Source: Xylophilus rhododendri (lineage in GTDB: Bacteria > Pseudomonadota > Gammaproteobacteria > Burkholderiales > Burkholderiaceae_C). Taken from it: 64,000 nucleotides of DNA. Below the pieces are notes generated by a model that did no database searches, was not told the DNA's origin, and worked only from the letters and a program-made list of their open reading frames with translations. Each line of letters opens with the position of its first letter. Position 1 is the stretch's first letter. This document shows, piece after piece, positions 1 to 8,581 of the stretch. The translations under genes were made by a program, and so were the position numbers. The stretch lies in NCBI RefSeq assembly GCF_009906855.1, contig NZ_CP047650.1, positions 1,488,001-1,552,000 on the forward strand. The letters are read 5' to 3'.

Positions 1-19
1 TTCCCCTAGGAGACTCCGC

Positions 20-451
20 ATGAGCCGCATCACCATCTATCACAACCCCGCCTGCGGCACCTCGCGCAACACGCTGGCGATGATCCGCAACAGCGGCGAG
101 GAGCCGGCCGTCGTCGAATACCTCAAGACCCCGCCGGACCGGCAGACGCTGACGCAGTTGGTCGCCGACAGCGGCCTTCCGGTGCGCGAAATGATGCGCC
201 GCAAGGGCACGCCCTACGACGAGATGGGGCTGGACGAGGCGCGCTGGTCCGACGAGCAATTGATCGACCTGATGCACGAGCAGCCCATCCTGATCAACCG
301 CCCCATCGTGGTGACGCCGCTGGGCACACGCCTGTGCCGGCCGTCGGAGCTGGTGCTGGACATCCTGCCCGGCGCTCAGCAGGGCGCGCTGGCCAAGGAG
401 GATGGCGAACTGGTCATCGACGCGCAGGGCAAACGCGTCGCCCAGCCTTGA
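20..451 (+). CDS. arsC: Arsenate reductase (glutaredoxin-dependent)
   Basis: Cytoplasmic enzyme that reduces arsenate to arsenite using glutathione and glutaredoxin. The 143-aa length is normal for the ArsC family. The N-terminal motif HNPACGTSRNTL carries the catalytic Cys12, and Arg60, Arg94 and Arg107 fall at the same numbers as the oxyanion-binding arginines of the E. coli plasmid R773 enzyme (the last two in NRPIVVTPLGTRLCRP). The ATG follows a purine-rich AGGAGA ribosome site. No arsR, arsB or acr3 lies in view; the gene starts at the window edge, so partners could sit upstream. It could also be a housekeeping YffB/ArsC-like protein, but the complete residue set favours ArsC. Confidence 0.93.
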   Translation: MSRITIYHNPACGTSRNTLAMIRNSGEEPAVVEYLKTPPDRQTLTQLVADSGLPVREMMRRKGTPYDEMGLDEARWSDEQLIDLMHEQPILINRPIVVTPLGTRLCRPSELVLDILPGAQQGALAKEDGELVIDAQGKRVAQP

Positions 452-564
452 GTCAGAGACCGGTTACGGCACCAGTACAAACCTGAGCGTGCCGGTGCGG
501 CTTGGCTGCAGGCGTAAGGTCCGAGCACTCCAAGAACCACCGCGGCCGCCCGCGGCGCACCTCC

Positions 565-1263
565 ATGACCAGTCCCCCCAGCCTTCGCCGCCCAGCCACC
601 GACTACTCGCAGCAGGCCGGCGGCGGACACCCAGGCATCACGCGGCGGCAGCTGGGCATGGGCGCCATCTCGCTGGTGGTGATCGGCGCGGGCCTGCGCC
701 ATCTGCAGACGGCGGGCGCCGCGTCCAACCCGGCCGAAGGCGCCGTGCACGCTCCCGCAGAGACGGCCGACTTCCTCGCCTTCTCCACCGCCATCACCGG
801 CCACAAAGACCTCGACAGCATCACCGCCGGCCGCATCTGCGCCGCCATGCTCAAGGCCTCCGCCGAGTTCGCGGGCCAGCTCAAGACCCTGTCCGCATTG
901 GCCACGCCCGGCCTGGAACCCAAGGCCGTGCTGGCCCAGGCCGATTCAGCCGGCCTGCGTGGGACAGCGCTATCCATCGTCGCGGCCTGGTACACCGGCA
1001 CGGTCGGATCGGGCCCCGGCGCCACCATGGTCGCCTATGCCAAGGCCTTGATGTACCGGCCGATCGCCGACGGCATGACGGTGCCCACCTACTGCAACTA
1101 CGGCCCCGGCTGGTGGACGGCCGCGCCGCCGCCGGTGGGCGTCTCGCCACCGGTAGAGCCCAAGCCGGTGGCGGCCCCGCCGACGACCGGCACCCCCACA
1201 CCCGCATCGAATCCCCCGAAGTCCCCCAAGACCACCCCCAGCGCCACCGGCGCCGCCCGCTGA
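565..1263 (+). CDS. Membrane sugar dehydrogenase, small (gamma) subunit with Tat signal
   Basis: Small subunit of a periplasmic FAD-dependent sugar/polyol dehydrogenase (FAD-SLDH / gluconate 2-dehydrogenase subunit 3-like family). In the Burkholderia cepacia FAD-glucose dehydrogenase the equivalent gamma subunit is the Tat hitch-hiker that carries the catalytic subunit to the periplasm. A twin-arginine motif (TRRQLGMG, Arg27-Arg28) precedes a hydrophobic stretch. The body (about residues 60-185) has the family's DFLAFS and YCNYGPGWW segments. After residue about 188 comes a Pro/Thr/Ala-rich tail of some 45 residues, making the protein 232 aa instead of the usual 150-180. The ATG at 565 is preferred over an upstream in-frame start at 502 because it gives a standard Tat n-region; no strong ribosome site is seen. 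Confidence 0.85.
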   Translation: MTSPPSLRRPATDYSQQAGGGHPGITRRQLGMGAISLVVIGAGLRHLQTAGAASNPAEGAVHAPAETADFLAFSTAITGHKDLDSITAGRICAAMLKASAEFAGQLKTLSALATPGLEPKAVLAQADSAGLRGTALSIVAAWYTGTVGSGPGATMVAYAKALMYRPIADGMTVPTYCNYGPGWWTAAPPPVGVSPPVEPKPVAAPPTTGTPTPASNPPKSPKTTPSATGAAR

Positions 1264-1288
1264 GCCCCGCCAGAGAAAGAACAAGAAC

Positions 1289-2941
1289 ATGAAAACAGCT
1301 TCCTTCGATGCTTCCGGCGATGCCATCGCCGACGTGGTGGTGGTGGGCTCCGGCGTGGTCGGCGCGATGATCGCGGACCAGCTCGCGGCGCAAGGCCATT
1401 CGGTGCTGATCCTCGAAGCCGGCCCGCGCATCGAGCGCGGCCAGGCGGTGGAGAACTGGCGCAACATGCCCTTCGAGAACCGCGCCGGCTCCGACTTCCA
1501 GGGCCTGTACCCGCAGTCACCGCTGGCGCCCGCGCCGCTCTACTTCCCCAAGAACAACTACGTGGGCCTGAGCGGCCCCAGCGGCAGCGGCTACCAGCAG
1601 GGCTATCTGCGGGTGGTGGGCGGCACCACCTGGCACTGGGCGGCCTCCTGCTGGCGCCACCTGCCGGTGGACCTGAAGATGAAATCCACCTACGGCGTGG
1701 GCCGCGACTGGCCGATCAGCTATGAAGAGCTGGAGCCCTACTACTGCCGCGCCGAGCAGGAGATGGGCGTATCGGGCCCCAACGACCCGGCCCTGCAGTC
1801 GCCGGTGGAGCGCAGCAAGCCCTATCCGATGGACATGATCCCCTGGGGTTATGCCGACAAACGCGTGGCCGAGATCGTCAACCCGCACGGCTACCGCTCG
1901 GTGCCCATTCCGCAGGGCCGCAACGCCCAGCCCTGGGAGGGCCGGCCCGCCTGCTGCGGCAACAACAACTGCCAGCCGATCTGCCCGATCGGCGCCATGT
2001 ACAGCGGCATCCTGCACGTCACCAAGGCCGAGGCCCGGGGCGTGAAGGTGCTGGCCGAATCGGTGGTCTACCGCGTCGATACCGACGAGAGCAACCGGGT
2101 GACCGCCGTGCACTGGTACGACAGCGAGAAGAAGTCGCACAAGGCCAGCGCCAAGGCCTTCGTGCTGGCCTGCAACGGCGTGGAGACACCGCGCCTGCTG
2201 CTGATCGCCGCCAACGAACGCAACCCCAAGGGCATCGCCAACCGCTCCGACCAGGTGGGCCGCAACATGATGGACCACTCGGGTTTCCATTGCACCTTCC
2301 TGGCCAGCGAGCCGATCTGGACCGGCCGCGGCCCCGCCCAGAGCAGCTGCCTGGTGGGCCCGCGCGACGGCGAGTTCCGCTCGGAATACTCGGCCAACAA
2401 GATGATCCTGAACAACATCAGCCGTGCCGCGCCCGCCACCTCGCAGGCGCTCAAGCTCGGCCTGGTCGGCAAGGAACTCGACGACGAGATCCGCCGCCGC
2501 GCGGTGCACGGCGTGGACTTCTCGATCAGCCTGGAGCCCCTGCCCGAAGCCGACAACCGCCTGACCCTCAGCCCCGACCGCCGCGACCCGCTCGGCCTGC
2601 CCTGCCCGGACATCCACTACGACGTGGGCGACTACGTGAGAAAGGGCGCCGAGGCCGCGCACCAGCAGCTGGAGCACATCGGCAAGCTCTTCAACGCGGT
2701 GGAGTTCAACATCACCACCGCACTCAACGCCAACAACCATGTGATGGGCGGCAACATCATGGGCGCCGACCCGCGCGACTCGGTGGTGGACGGCAACTGC
2801 CGCACCCATGACCACGCCAACCTGTGGCTGCCGGGCGGCGGCGCGATGCCTTCGGCCAGCGTGGTCAACAGCACCCTGTCGATGGCCGCGCTGGGCCTGC
2901 GGGCGGCCGACGACATCGGCCGCATGCTGGCGAAGGGCTGA
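1289..2941 (+). CDS. FAD-dependent sugar dehydrogenase, catalytic (GMC) subunit
   Basis: Catalytic subunit of the membrane dehydrogenase, oxidising a sugar, polyol or aldonate in the periplasm and passing electrons to the tri-heme cytochrome encoded next. The N-terminal Rossmann motif GSGVVG (20-25) and the acidic residue near 43 bind FAD. The cluster CCGNNNCQPICPIG around residues 222-236 matches the Cys pattern that holds a 3Fe-4S cluster in the B. cepacia FAD-glucose dehydrogenase. The GMC C-terminal domain (HVMGGNIMG, then PGGGAMPSASVVNSTLSMAA) supplies the active-site His. It lacks its own signal peptide, as expected for a Tat hitch-hiker. The exact substrate (glucose, sorbitol, gluconate, fructose) cannot be read from the sequence. 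Length 550 aa is typical. Confidence 0.92.
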   Translation: MKTASFDASGDAIADVVVVGSGVVGAMIADQLAAQGHSVLILEAGPRIERGQAVENWRNMPFENRAGSDFQGLYPQSPLAPAPLYFPKNNYVGLSGPSGSGYQQGYLRVVGGTTWHWAASCWRHLPVDLKMKSTYGVGRDWPISYEELEPYYCRAEQEMGVSGPNDPALQSPVERSKPYPMDMIPWGYADKRVAEIVNPHGYRSVPIPQGRNAQPWEGRPACCGNNNCQPICPIGAMYSGILHVTKAEARGVKVLAESVVYRVDTDESNRVTAVHWYDSEKKSHKASAKAFVLACNGVETPRLLLIAANERNPKGIANRSDQVGRNMMDHSGFHCTFLASEPIWTGRGPAQSSCLVGPRDGEFRSEYSANKMILNNISRAAPATSQALKLGLVGKELDDEIRRRAVHGVDFSISLEPLPEADNRLTLSPDRRDPLGLPCPDIHYDVGDYVRKGAEAAHQQLEHIGKLFNAVEFNITTALNANNHVMGGNIMGADPRDSVVDGNCRTHDHANLWLPGGGAMPSASVVNSTLSMAALGLRAADDIGRMLAKG

Positions 2942-2942
2942 G

Positions 2943-4364
2943 ATGAAAACCAAGCTCAAGACCCTGGCCGCCCTGGCCGTGCTGGCCCTGTCCGGCATGG
3001 CGCAGGCCCAGTCCGCCTCCGCCTCCGCCGCCGATACCGACGCCCTCGTCGCCAAGGGCCGCTACCTGGCCGTGGCCGGCGACTGCGCCGCCTGCCACAC
3101 CGCCACCACGCCCGGCGCCCAGCCCTTCGCGGGCGGCTACTCCATCGAGTCGCCGCTGGGCACCATCTACGCCACCAACATCACGCCGAGCAAGACCGCT
3201 GGCATCGGCAGCTACACCGAAGAGCAGTTCGCCCGCGCCCTGCGCCAGGGCGTGCGCGCCGACGGCCAGCATCTCTACCCGGCCATGCCCTACACCGCCT
3301 ACACGGTGGTGAGCGACGAGGACACCCACGCCCTCTACACCTACTTCATGAAGGGCGTGGCGCCGGTGGATACCGCCCCGCAGCAGACCGCCCTGCCCTT
3401 CCCCTTCAACATCCGCGCCTCGATGGCGGTGTGGAACACCCTGTTCCTGCAGGACCGGCGCTTCGTGCCCGACGCCGCGCTGAGCCAGGAGGTCAACCGC
3501 GGCGCCTACCTGGCCAACGGCCCGGCGCACTGCAGCACCTGCCACACCGCCCGCAATGTGCTGATGGCCGAGGACCATGCTGCCTTCCTGGGCGGCGGCC
3601 CGCTGGGCGCCTGGTACGCGCCCAACATCACGCCCGATGCCCGCGCCGGCATCGGCAGCTGGAGCGATGCCGAACTGCTGCAGTACCTGCGCACCGGCCA
3701 CACCGAACACGCCCAGGCCGCCGGCCCCATGGCCGAAGCGGTGGAGAAAAGCTTCCAGCACATGGAGCCGGCCGACCTGAAGGCCATCGTGGCCTATCTG
3801 CGCACCGTGCCGCCGGTGGCCGAAGCCAGGCAGGCCCAGCCCGCCACCGCCTTCGGCAAACCCCGGGACGATGAAGCCACCCAACGCGGCGCCGTCGGCC
3901 CCAACGAACGCAAGGGCCTGCATGCCGGCGCGGCGCTCTTCAGCGGCTATTGCGCCAGCTGCCACCAGGCCAACGGCGCCGGCAGCCAGAACGGGCTCTA
4001 CCCGGCCCTGTTCCACAACACCGCCACCGGCCATGCCCAGCCGGCCAACCTGGTCGCCGCCATCCTCTACGGCGTGGACCGCGAGGTGGACGGCCATCAC
4101 GTGCTGATGCCGCGTTTCGATCAGCAGTCGCAGGTGCAGCCCCTCACCGACGAGCAGATCGCCTCCGTCTCCAACTACGTGCTGGCGCGCTATGGCAACC
4201 TGGCGGTGGAGGTGCAGCCGCGCGACGTGGCCGAGGCGCGCGCCGGCGGGCCACGCCCCTTGCTGGCGCGGCTGCAGCCGATGATCCTGCCCCTGATGGT
4301 GGCCGGCGTGGTCGTGGTGCTGCTGCTGATCGCGTTCCTGGTGATGCGCTGGCGGGTGAAATAA
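2943..4364 (+). CDS. Tri-heme cytochrome c subunit of the sugar dehydrogenase
   Basis: Membrane-anchored cytochrome c that takes electrons from the FAD subunit and hands them to ubiquinone. Three CxxCH haem sites are present: CAACH near residue 48, CSTCH near 197 and CASCH near 337. A Sec signal peptide (cleavage after MAQAQ) begins the 473-aa protein, and one C-terminal membrane helix (about 446-467) ends it. The ATG follows the TGA of the catalytic subunit by one base, so the two are translationally coupled. Order small-catalytic-cytochrome is that of B. cepacia FAD-glucose dehydrogenase; Gluconobacter/Acetobacter aldose and alcohol dehydrogenases use the same type of cytochrome. Confidence 0.93.
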   Translation: MKTKLKTLAALAVLALSGMAQAQSASASAADTDALVAKGRYLAVAGDCAACHTATTPGAQPFAGGYSIESPLGTIYATNITPSKTAGIGSYTEEQFARALRQGVRADGQHLYPAMPYTAYTVVSDEDTHALYTYFMKGVAPVDTAPQQTALPFPFNIRASMAVWNTLFLQDRRFVPDAALSQEVNRGAYLANGPAHCSTCHTARNVLMAEDHAAFLGGGPLGAWYAPNITPDARAGIGSWSDAELLQYLRTGHTEHAQAAGPMAEAVEKSFQHMEPADLKAIVAYLRTVPPVAEARQAQPATAFGKPRDDEATQRGAVGPNERKGLHAGAALFSGYCASCHQANGAGSQNGLYPALFHNTATGHAQPANLVAAILYGVDREVDGHHVLMPRFDQQSQVQPLTDEQIASVSNYVLARYGNLAVEVQPRDVAEARAGGPRPLLARLQPMILPLMVAGVVVVLLLIAFLVMRWRVK

Positions 4365-4437
4365 ACCCCTAGGCCCCGCCGTGATGGCAAGATCCGCCCC
4401 CAGTGGTTGGACGATTTGCACATCTGGCGGGAAATCC

Positions 4438-4974
4438 ATGGCGCGCAGCTTGGTTTTGGGCATTGCCCTGACGGGTCTCACGATCCTGGGCGGATGCAGC
4501 TCACTCATCACGGAAGGCAGCACCGCGGGCGCCGGCATCGCCGGCACCGCCGTGGCGACATCGCTGACGAACAGCGCGAGCGCGGCGGCCGGCATCGGCC
4601 TGGGCGTGCAGGCAGCCGCCCGCGCCGCGGTGCAGTACGGCCAGCGCCGGGTGCATGCCGAGACGCAGGACCAGATCGCCGAGATCGCCGGCCCGCTGGA
4701 GGTCGGCCAGGTCACCCGCTGGAAGGCCTGGCACCAGATCGCCCTGGAGCCCGACGAGGTCGGCCGGGTCACGGTCAGCCGCACCATCAGCACCGGCGAA
4801 CTTCAGTGCAAGGAGATCGTGTTCTCGGTGGACGAGGCGGCCGACGGCAAGGCGCATGCGATGGACGCCTCGATCGCCAGCGGCTTCTATGTCGCTTCCA
4901 TCTGCAAGAGCGGCTCGCGCTGGCAATGGGCCTCGGCCGAGCCGGCGACCGCGCGCTGGGGCGGCCTGCAATGA
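4438..4974 (+). CDS. Putative lipoprotein, first of a tandem paralogous pair
   Basis: Unknown function. The 178-aa product begins with a lipoprotein signal peptide (lipobox LGGC), followed by Gly/Ala-rich segments resembling membrane-associating glycine-zipper sequence (about 25-75) and a C-terminal domain ending WQWASAEPATARWGGLQ. The next gene encodes a paralogue with the same layout and the same ending pattern. The two overlap by ATGA, which implies coupled translation and possibly a heteromeric envelope complex. The start at 4438 is chosen because it gives a proper signal peptide after GGCGGGAAA; an in-frame ATG at 4381 would put 19 polar residues in front. Confidence 0.7.
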   Translation: MARSLVLGIALTGLTILGGCSSLITEGSTAGAGIAGTAVATSLTNSASAAAGIGLGVQAAARAAVQYGQRRVHAETQDQIAEIAGPLEVGQVTRWKAWHQIALEPDEVGRVTVSRTISTGELQCKEIVFSVDEAADGKAHAMDASIASGFYVASICKSGSRWQWASAEPATARWGGLQ

Positions 4975-5467
4975 GGTGCGCGCTGCCTGCCGCGCTGCTG
5001 GGGTTCGCGGCCCTGCTGGGCCTGGCGGGCTGTTCCTCGGTCGGCAGCGTCTCGGGCGCGGCGGCTGGCGTGGCCTCCGGCGGCCTGAGCGGCAATCCCG
5101 CGGTCGGCATCGCGGTGGGCATCGGCGTGCGTGCCGTGGTGGACGAATCGGTGGACCGGCTGTCCCGCCGCTGGAGCGACGAGGAGCAGCACAGCATCGC
5201 GCTGGCCGCCAGCACGCTGGAGGTGGGCCAGCGCGCCCCTGGAGCGTGCGCCATGCCGTGGCCTTCCGCGATGCGGACGGCCAGGTGCAGGTGGTCCGCG
5301 CCTTCCGCACCGCGCTGGCGGACTGCAAGGAGGCCGCCTTCACCGTGTCCGAGAGCGACCCCGCCCTGGCCGCGACCTGGTTCACCACGACCATGTGCCA
5401 GGGCCCCCGTGGCTGGCAGTGGGCCGCCGCCGAACCGGCGGTCGCGCGCTGGGGCGCCTTGCAGTGA
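4971..5467 (+). pseudogene. Second tandem lipoprotein, frameshifted by one missing base
   Basis: Paralogue of the preceding lipoprotein. It starts with an ATG overlapping the upstream TGA and has a lipobox (GLAGC) and a Gly/Ala-rich segment. In the starting frame it reads to EVGQRA at about 5237, then loses similarity. From the C4 run at 5236-5239 the next frame continues with PWSVRHAVAFRDADG and ends WQWAAAEPAVARWGALQ, matching the paralogue's C-terminus. One extra C would restore a full protein of about 165 aa. Without it, the starting frame stays open into the convergent gene, giving an implausible long product. Either a sequencing/assembly deletion or a recent pseudogene. Confidence 0.7.
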
Positions 5468-5529
5468 TGCCCTGCGGCCGCCAGCCGCAGCCAGAGGTAT
5501 TTCGGCAGGCCGGGGCCGCGAAACCCCGG

Positions 5530-6408
5530 TCAGCGTGCGTCCGCGTTTTCGACGGCCTGGGTTCTCACGTAGCGGGCGATGGTGGCGATCAGGCGGTCGA
5601 GGTCGCCTTTCAGGGCCTGGAAATGGCTGTTTCGCTCGCGCGTGCGCTCGTCCATGTAGAGAGGCCTGCGGATCTCGATCTGCATGCTGTGGCGCCGCAG
5701 CTGCGGCCTGCCGATCTGCGCTAGCAGCTCCACGCCCTTGTAGGGGTCGTTCAGCGCGACCGTGTACCCCATGGCGGCCAGCGTGCTGCGCACCAGCTCC
5801 ACGAAGGCGGGCTCGCAGGTGCTGCCGTCGCGGTCGCCGAGCACGAAGTCCGCGAGCGGGCCGCGGTCGTGCATCTGCAGCCGCTCGTAGGCGTTGCCGG
5901 GCATGGAGTGCAGGTTCAGGTGCCAGACGGCGCCGAAGCGGGCATGGGCCTGCTCGATGGCGCTGGCCAGGGCCTGGTGGTAGGGCTTGTAGCAGCGCTC
6001 GATGCGGTTCTGCACCTCCGCCACGCCGAGGCGGCGGTCGTAGATGGGCGTATCGAGATGGACCGTGCGCCAGATCAGCCCGCTGCCGATGCGGCTCTTC
6101 TCGCTGGGCCGCGCCAGGCCCGGCCATGGCGCGTCGAGCAGCGCGGGGTCGATGTCTTCGAGCTTGCGGTTGGGGTCGATGTAGCTGCGCGGGAAGTCGG
6201 CCGAGATCAGGGTCGCGCCCTGTTGCGCGAGGCCGGCCCAGAGCGCATCGACATGGGTGTCTTCGGCGCTGCGCAGAAGGGCCAGCGGCACGGCGGCCCG
6301 GAAGTCGTCGGGATAGCGGGTGCCGCTGTGCGGCGAATCGCACACCAGGGCGATGGGCGGGGCCGCGGGCGGCAGGAGCGTGAAGCTGGGATGAGGGGTG
6401 GGGGCCAT
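5530..6408 (-). CDS. N-formylglutamate amidohydrolase family protein
   Basis: Predicted cytoplasmic zinc amidohydrolase of the N-formylglutamate deformylase family (HutG-type in Pseudomonas, the last step of histidine degradation, giving glutamate and formate). The 292-aa protein has the family opening CDSPHSGTRYP with the metal-binding His, the conserved EDTHVD segment, HLNLHSMPG, and NDPYKG near the C-terminal third. No other hut gene is near, so the substrate may be another N-acyl amino acid. The start at 6408 is chosen because family proteins begin shortly before the PHSG motif; there is no convincing ribosome site, and the frame stays open further upstream. Confidence 0.85.
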   Translation of the reverse strand: MAPTPHPSFTLLPPAAPPIALVCDSPHSGTRYPDDFRAAVPLALLRSAEDTHVDALWAGLAQQGATLISADFPRSYIDPNRKLEDIDPALLDAPWPGLARPSEKSRIGSGLIWRTVHLDTPIYDRRLGVAEVQNRIERCYKPYHQALASAIEQAHARFGAVWHLNLHSMPGNAYERLQMHDRGPLADFVLGDRDGSTCEPAFVELVRSTLAAMGYTVALNDPYKGVELLAQIGRPQLRRHSMQIEIRRPLYMDERTRERNSHFQALKGDLDRLIATIARYVRTQAVENADAR

Positions 6409-6509
6409 CGGACGACAGGACTGGAGGAAGGGCCCGCAGTCTGTGCCGCAGCCCGGGCCATGGCCAAACGACAAGCTGTCATTCGGCCATGACGGCTGCT
6501 CATAGGCCT

Positions 6510-7454
6510 TCAGCCTTCGCCGTGTCCGGACATGGCCATGGCGGCGATTTCTCCCTTCGCGGTCTCGATCAGCCAGCTGCGGAAGGCGGCCACGCCCGGC
6601 TGGTGGCGGCGATGGGCCGGGGTGCAGAAGTAGTAGCCGCGCTGGGACAGGATCGGCAGGTCGAACGGTACTGCGAGCCGGCCGGCATCGAGCTCCGCCT
6701 GCACCAGGAAACGCGGGACCAGGCCGATCCCGAAATCGGCGATGGCCGCCTGGATCACGCCCGCGACCAGGTCGTAGGACTGCCGCAGGTTGGGCGCCGT
6801 GGCGCGCGCGCCCGCGGCACGCAGCCAGTGGGTCCAGGCGCCGGGCGAGGTGGTGTGATAGAGCAGCGGCTCGCCGGCCAGCTCGTCGGGCGTCTGCCAG
6901 CGGCCCTGTTCGTGGCGCGCGGCGGCGCGCGCCGGGCTGCACACCGGCACCACTTCGCGGCCGATGAGGTACTCGCAGGCCAGGGCCGGCCACTGCTCCT
7001 CGCCCAGCCCGGTGAGGATGGCGCAGTCCGGCGTGCTGCCCGAGAAGTCCTCCTGGCTGCGGTAGGGCACGAAGCGCAGCTGCACATCCGGGTAGCGCGC
7101 ATGGAAGGCCGCGAGCCTGGGGATCAGCCAGACATGCGCCAGGGTCGGCACGACCGCCGCCGTGATGTCGTGGCCGCCATCGTTGCCCAGCCGCAGCCGC
7201 ACGCTGGCGGCCTCGATGGCGGCCAGGGGCTCCTGGATTTCATCGAGGAACTGCCGGCCGGCAGGCGTCAGGCCGAGCTGGTGCGAATCGCGCTGCAGCA
7301 GCTGTTTGCCGTAGTGGCTTTCCATGCGCGCCACCGCCCGGCTGATGGCGCCCTGGGTCACCAGCAGCTCGGTCGCCGCACGCGAGAAGCTGCCGGTACG
7401 CACCACGGCCACGAATGCATGGAGCTCTGACATGGAGGCGGAATGCAGTCGCAT
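6510..7454 (-). CDS. LysR-family regulator (GcvA-like), divergent from Bug receptor
   Basis: DNA-binding regulator. The N-terminal winged helix-turn-helix (AFVAVVRTGSFSRAATELLVTQGAISRAV, residues about 13-41) is followed by the effector-binding domain typical of GcvA-like LysR proteins. It is transcribed away from the Bug solute-binding gene at 7600 and probably controls it. The longest start (7454) overlaps a perfect palindrome at 7453-7465. If that palindrome is the operator, the internal ATG at 7433 (MSELHAF) would be the true start. Effector unknown, perhaps the carboxylate bound by the neighbouring receptor. Confidence 0.9.
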   Translation of the reverse strand: MRLHSASMSELHAFVAVVRTGSFSRAATELLVTQGAISRAVARMESHYGKQLLQRDSHQLGLTPAGRQFLDEIQEPLAAIEAASVRLRLGNDGGHDITAAVVPTLAHVWLIPRLAAFHARYPDVQLRFVPYRSQEDFSGSTPDCAILTGLGEEQWPALACEYLIGREVVPVCSPARAAARHEQGRWQTPDELAGEPLLYHTTSPGAWTHWLRAAGARATAPNLRQSYDLVAGVIQAAIADFGIGLVPRFLVQAELDAGRLAVPFDLPILSQRGYYFCTPAHRRHQPGVAAFRSWLIETAKGEIAAMAMSGHGEG

Positions 7455-7465
7455 GGTGCAACCAT
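7453..7465. promoter_or_regulatory. Palindrome, candidate LysR operator
   Basis: ATGGT-GCA-ACCAT is a perfect 5-bp inverted repeat with a 3-bp centre, in the divergent control region between the LysR gene and the Bug receptor gene. The spacing fits a LysR-type autoregulatory site, but the T-N11-A core is not exact. It overlaps the longest possible LysR start codon. Confidence 0.35.
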
Positions 7466-7599
7466 ACCGCAGCTATGAGCGCTGGTAATTGTCTTATCCC
7501 GGTTTGTCGATTGCGGCGGCGCGCGGCTGGCGGGAGACTTGGTTCCACCTTGTCGCAGCCCTCCACGAAGAGTCCATCTTGAAAACGTTCATCCCGCTC

Positions 7600-8577
7600 A
7601 TGTCCAGGCGCCGGGCCTTGGTCGCAGCCTTGCCTGCGCTTGTGTTGGCCGCCGGCGCGCAGGCCCAGGGCGGTCCGTATCCGGACCGTCCGATCAAACT
7701 CGTCGTGCCCTTTTCGTCCGGCGGCTCCACCGACCTGGCCGCACGGGTGATCGCCGAATACGCGGGCCGCGAGCTCAGGCAGCCGGTGATCGTCGACAAC
7801 CGGGCCGGCGCGGGCGGCTCCCTGGGCATGGAGATCGTCGCCCGCTCGGCGCCCGACGGCTACACCCTGGGCATGGCCACCATGAGCACCCACGGCTCGA
7901 ACCCGGCGGCCTATGGCAGCAAACTCAAGTACGACGCGCTGCGCGACTTCGTGCCCATCACCAATGTGGCCAGCGTGCCGACGGTGTTCATGATCAATCC
8001 CGGCGTGCCGGCGAAGTCGATGCAGGAGCTGATCGCCCTGGCCAAGGCCAAGCCCGGGAAATACAGCTTCGCCACCCCGGGCACCGGCTCGCTGGGCCAT
8101 GCCAACATGGAGTACTTCCAGAACCTGGCCGGGATCCAGCTGCTGCACATTCCCTACAAGGGCGCCGGTGCCGCGCTGACCGACGTGCTGTCGGGCCAGG
8201 TCGACATCATCAGCGACAACCTGCCCTCGGCCCTGCCGCAGATCAGGTCCGGCAAGCTGCGCCCGCTGGCGCTCAACGGCGAGAAGCGCTCCCCGCAACT
8301 GCCCGACGTGCCGACGTTCGGCGAGCTGGGCTTCAAGGAGATCAGCGCCGGCAGCTGGTTCGGCATCGTGGCGCCGGCCGGGACTTCGCCCGCCATCGTG
8401 GCCCGGCTCAACCAGGCGATTCACAAGGCGATGCTGCAGCCTGAATTCCTGAAGAAAATGGATGAAGCGGGCGCCACGCCCACACCCACCACGCCCGAGC
8501 AATTCGGCGAGCAGATCAGGCTGGCGATCGGCCGCTACGCGCATGTGGCGAAGATCGCCAGGATCGCGGTCGATTGA
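7600..8577 (+). CDS. Bug/TctC-family periplasmic solute-binding protein
   Basis: Periplasmic receptor of the tripartite tricarboxylate transporter family. These bind carboxylates, amino acids or related small acids and normally serve TctA/TctB membrane subunits, though most family members in Burkholderiales are orphans, as here. After the signal peptide (RRR n-region, cleavage near AQA) come the diagnostic YPDRPIKLVVPFSSGGSTD and the DNRAGAGGSLG ligand loop. Start choice: the ATG at 7600 gives a clean signal peptide; a TTG at 7579 preceded by GAAGAG is an alternative adding seven residues. The divergent LysR gene is its likely regulator. Confidence 0.93.
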   Translation: MSRRRALVAALPALVLAAGAQAQGGPYPDRPIKLVVPFSSGGSTDLAARVIAEYAGRELRQPVIVDNRAGAGGSLGMEIVARSAPDGYTLGMATMSTHGSNPAAYGSKLKYDALRDFVPITNVASVPTVFMINPGVPAKSMQELIALAKAKPGKYSFATPGTGSLGHANMEYFQNLAGIQLLHIPYKGAGAALTDVLSGQVDIISDNLPSALPQIRSGKLRPLALNGEKRSPQLPDVPTFGELGFKEISAGSWFGIVAPAGTSPAIVARLNQAIHKAMLQPEFLKKMDEAGATPTPTTPEQFGEQIRLAIGRYAHVAKIARIAVD

Positions 8578-8581
8578 CCGA

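Noticed and set aside
5240-6383. Long C-terminal extension of the second lipoprotein reading through into the amidohydrolase region
   Set aside because: Similarity to the paralogue ends at the C4 run; the remainder is a frameshift artefact antisense to the N-formylglutamate amidohydrolase gene.
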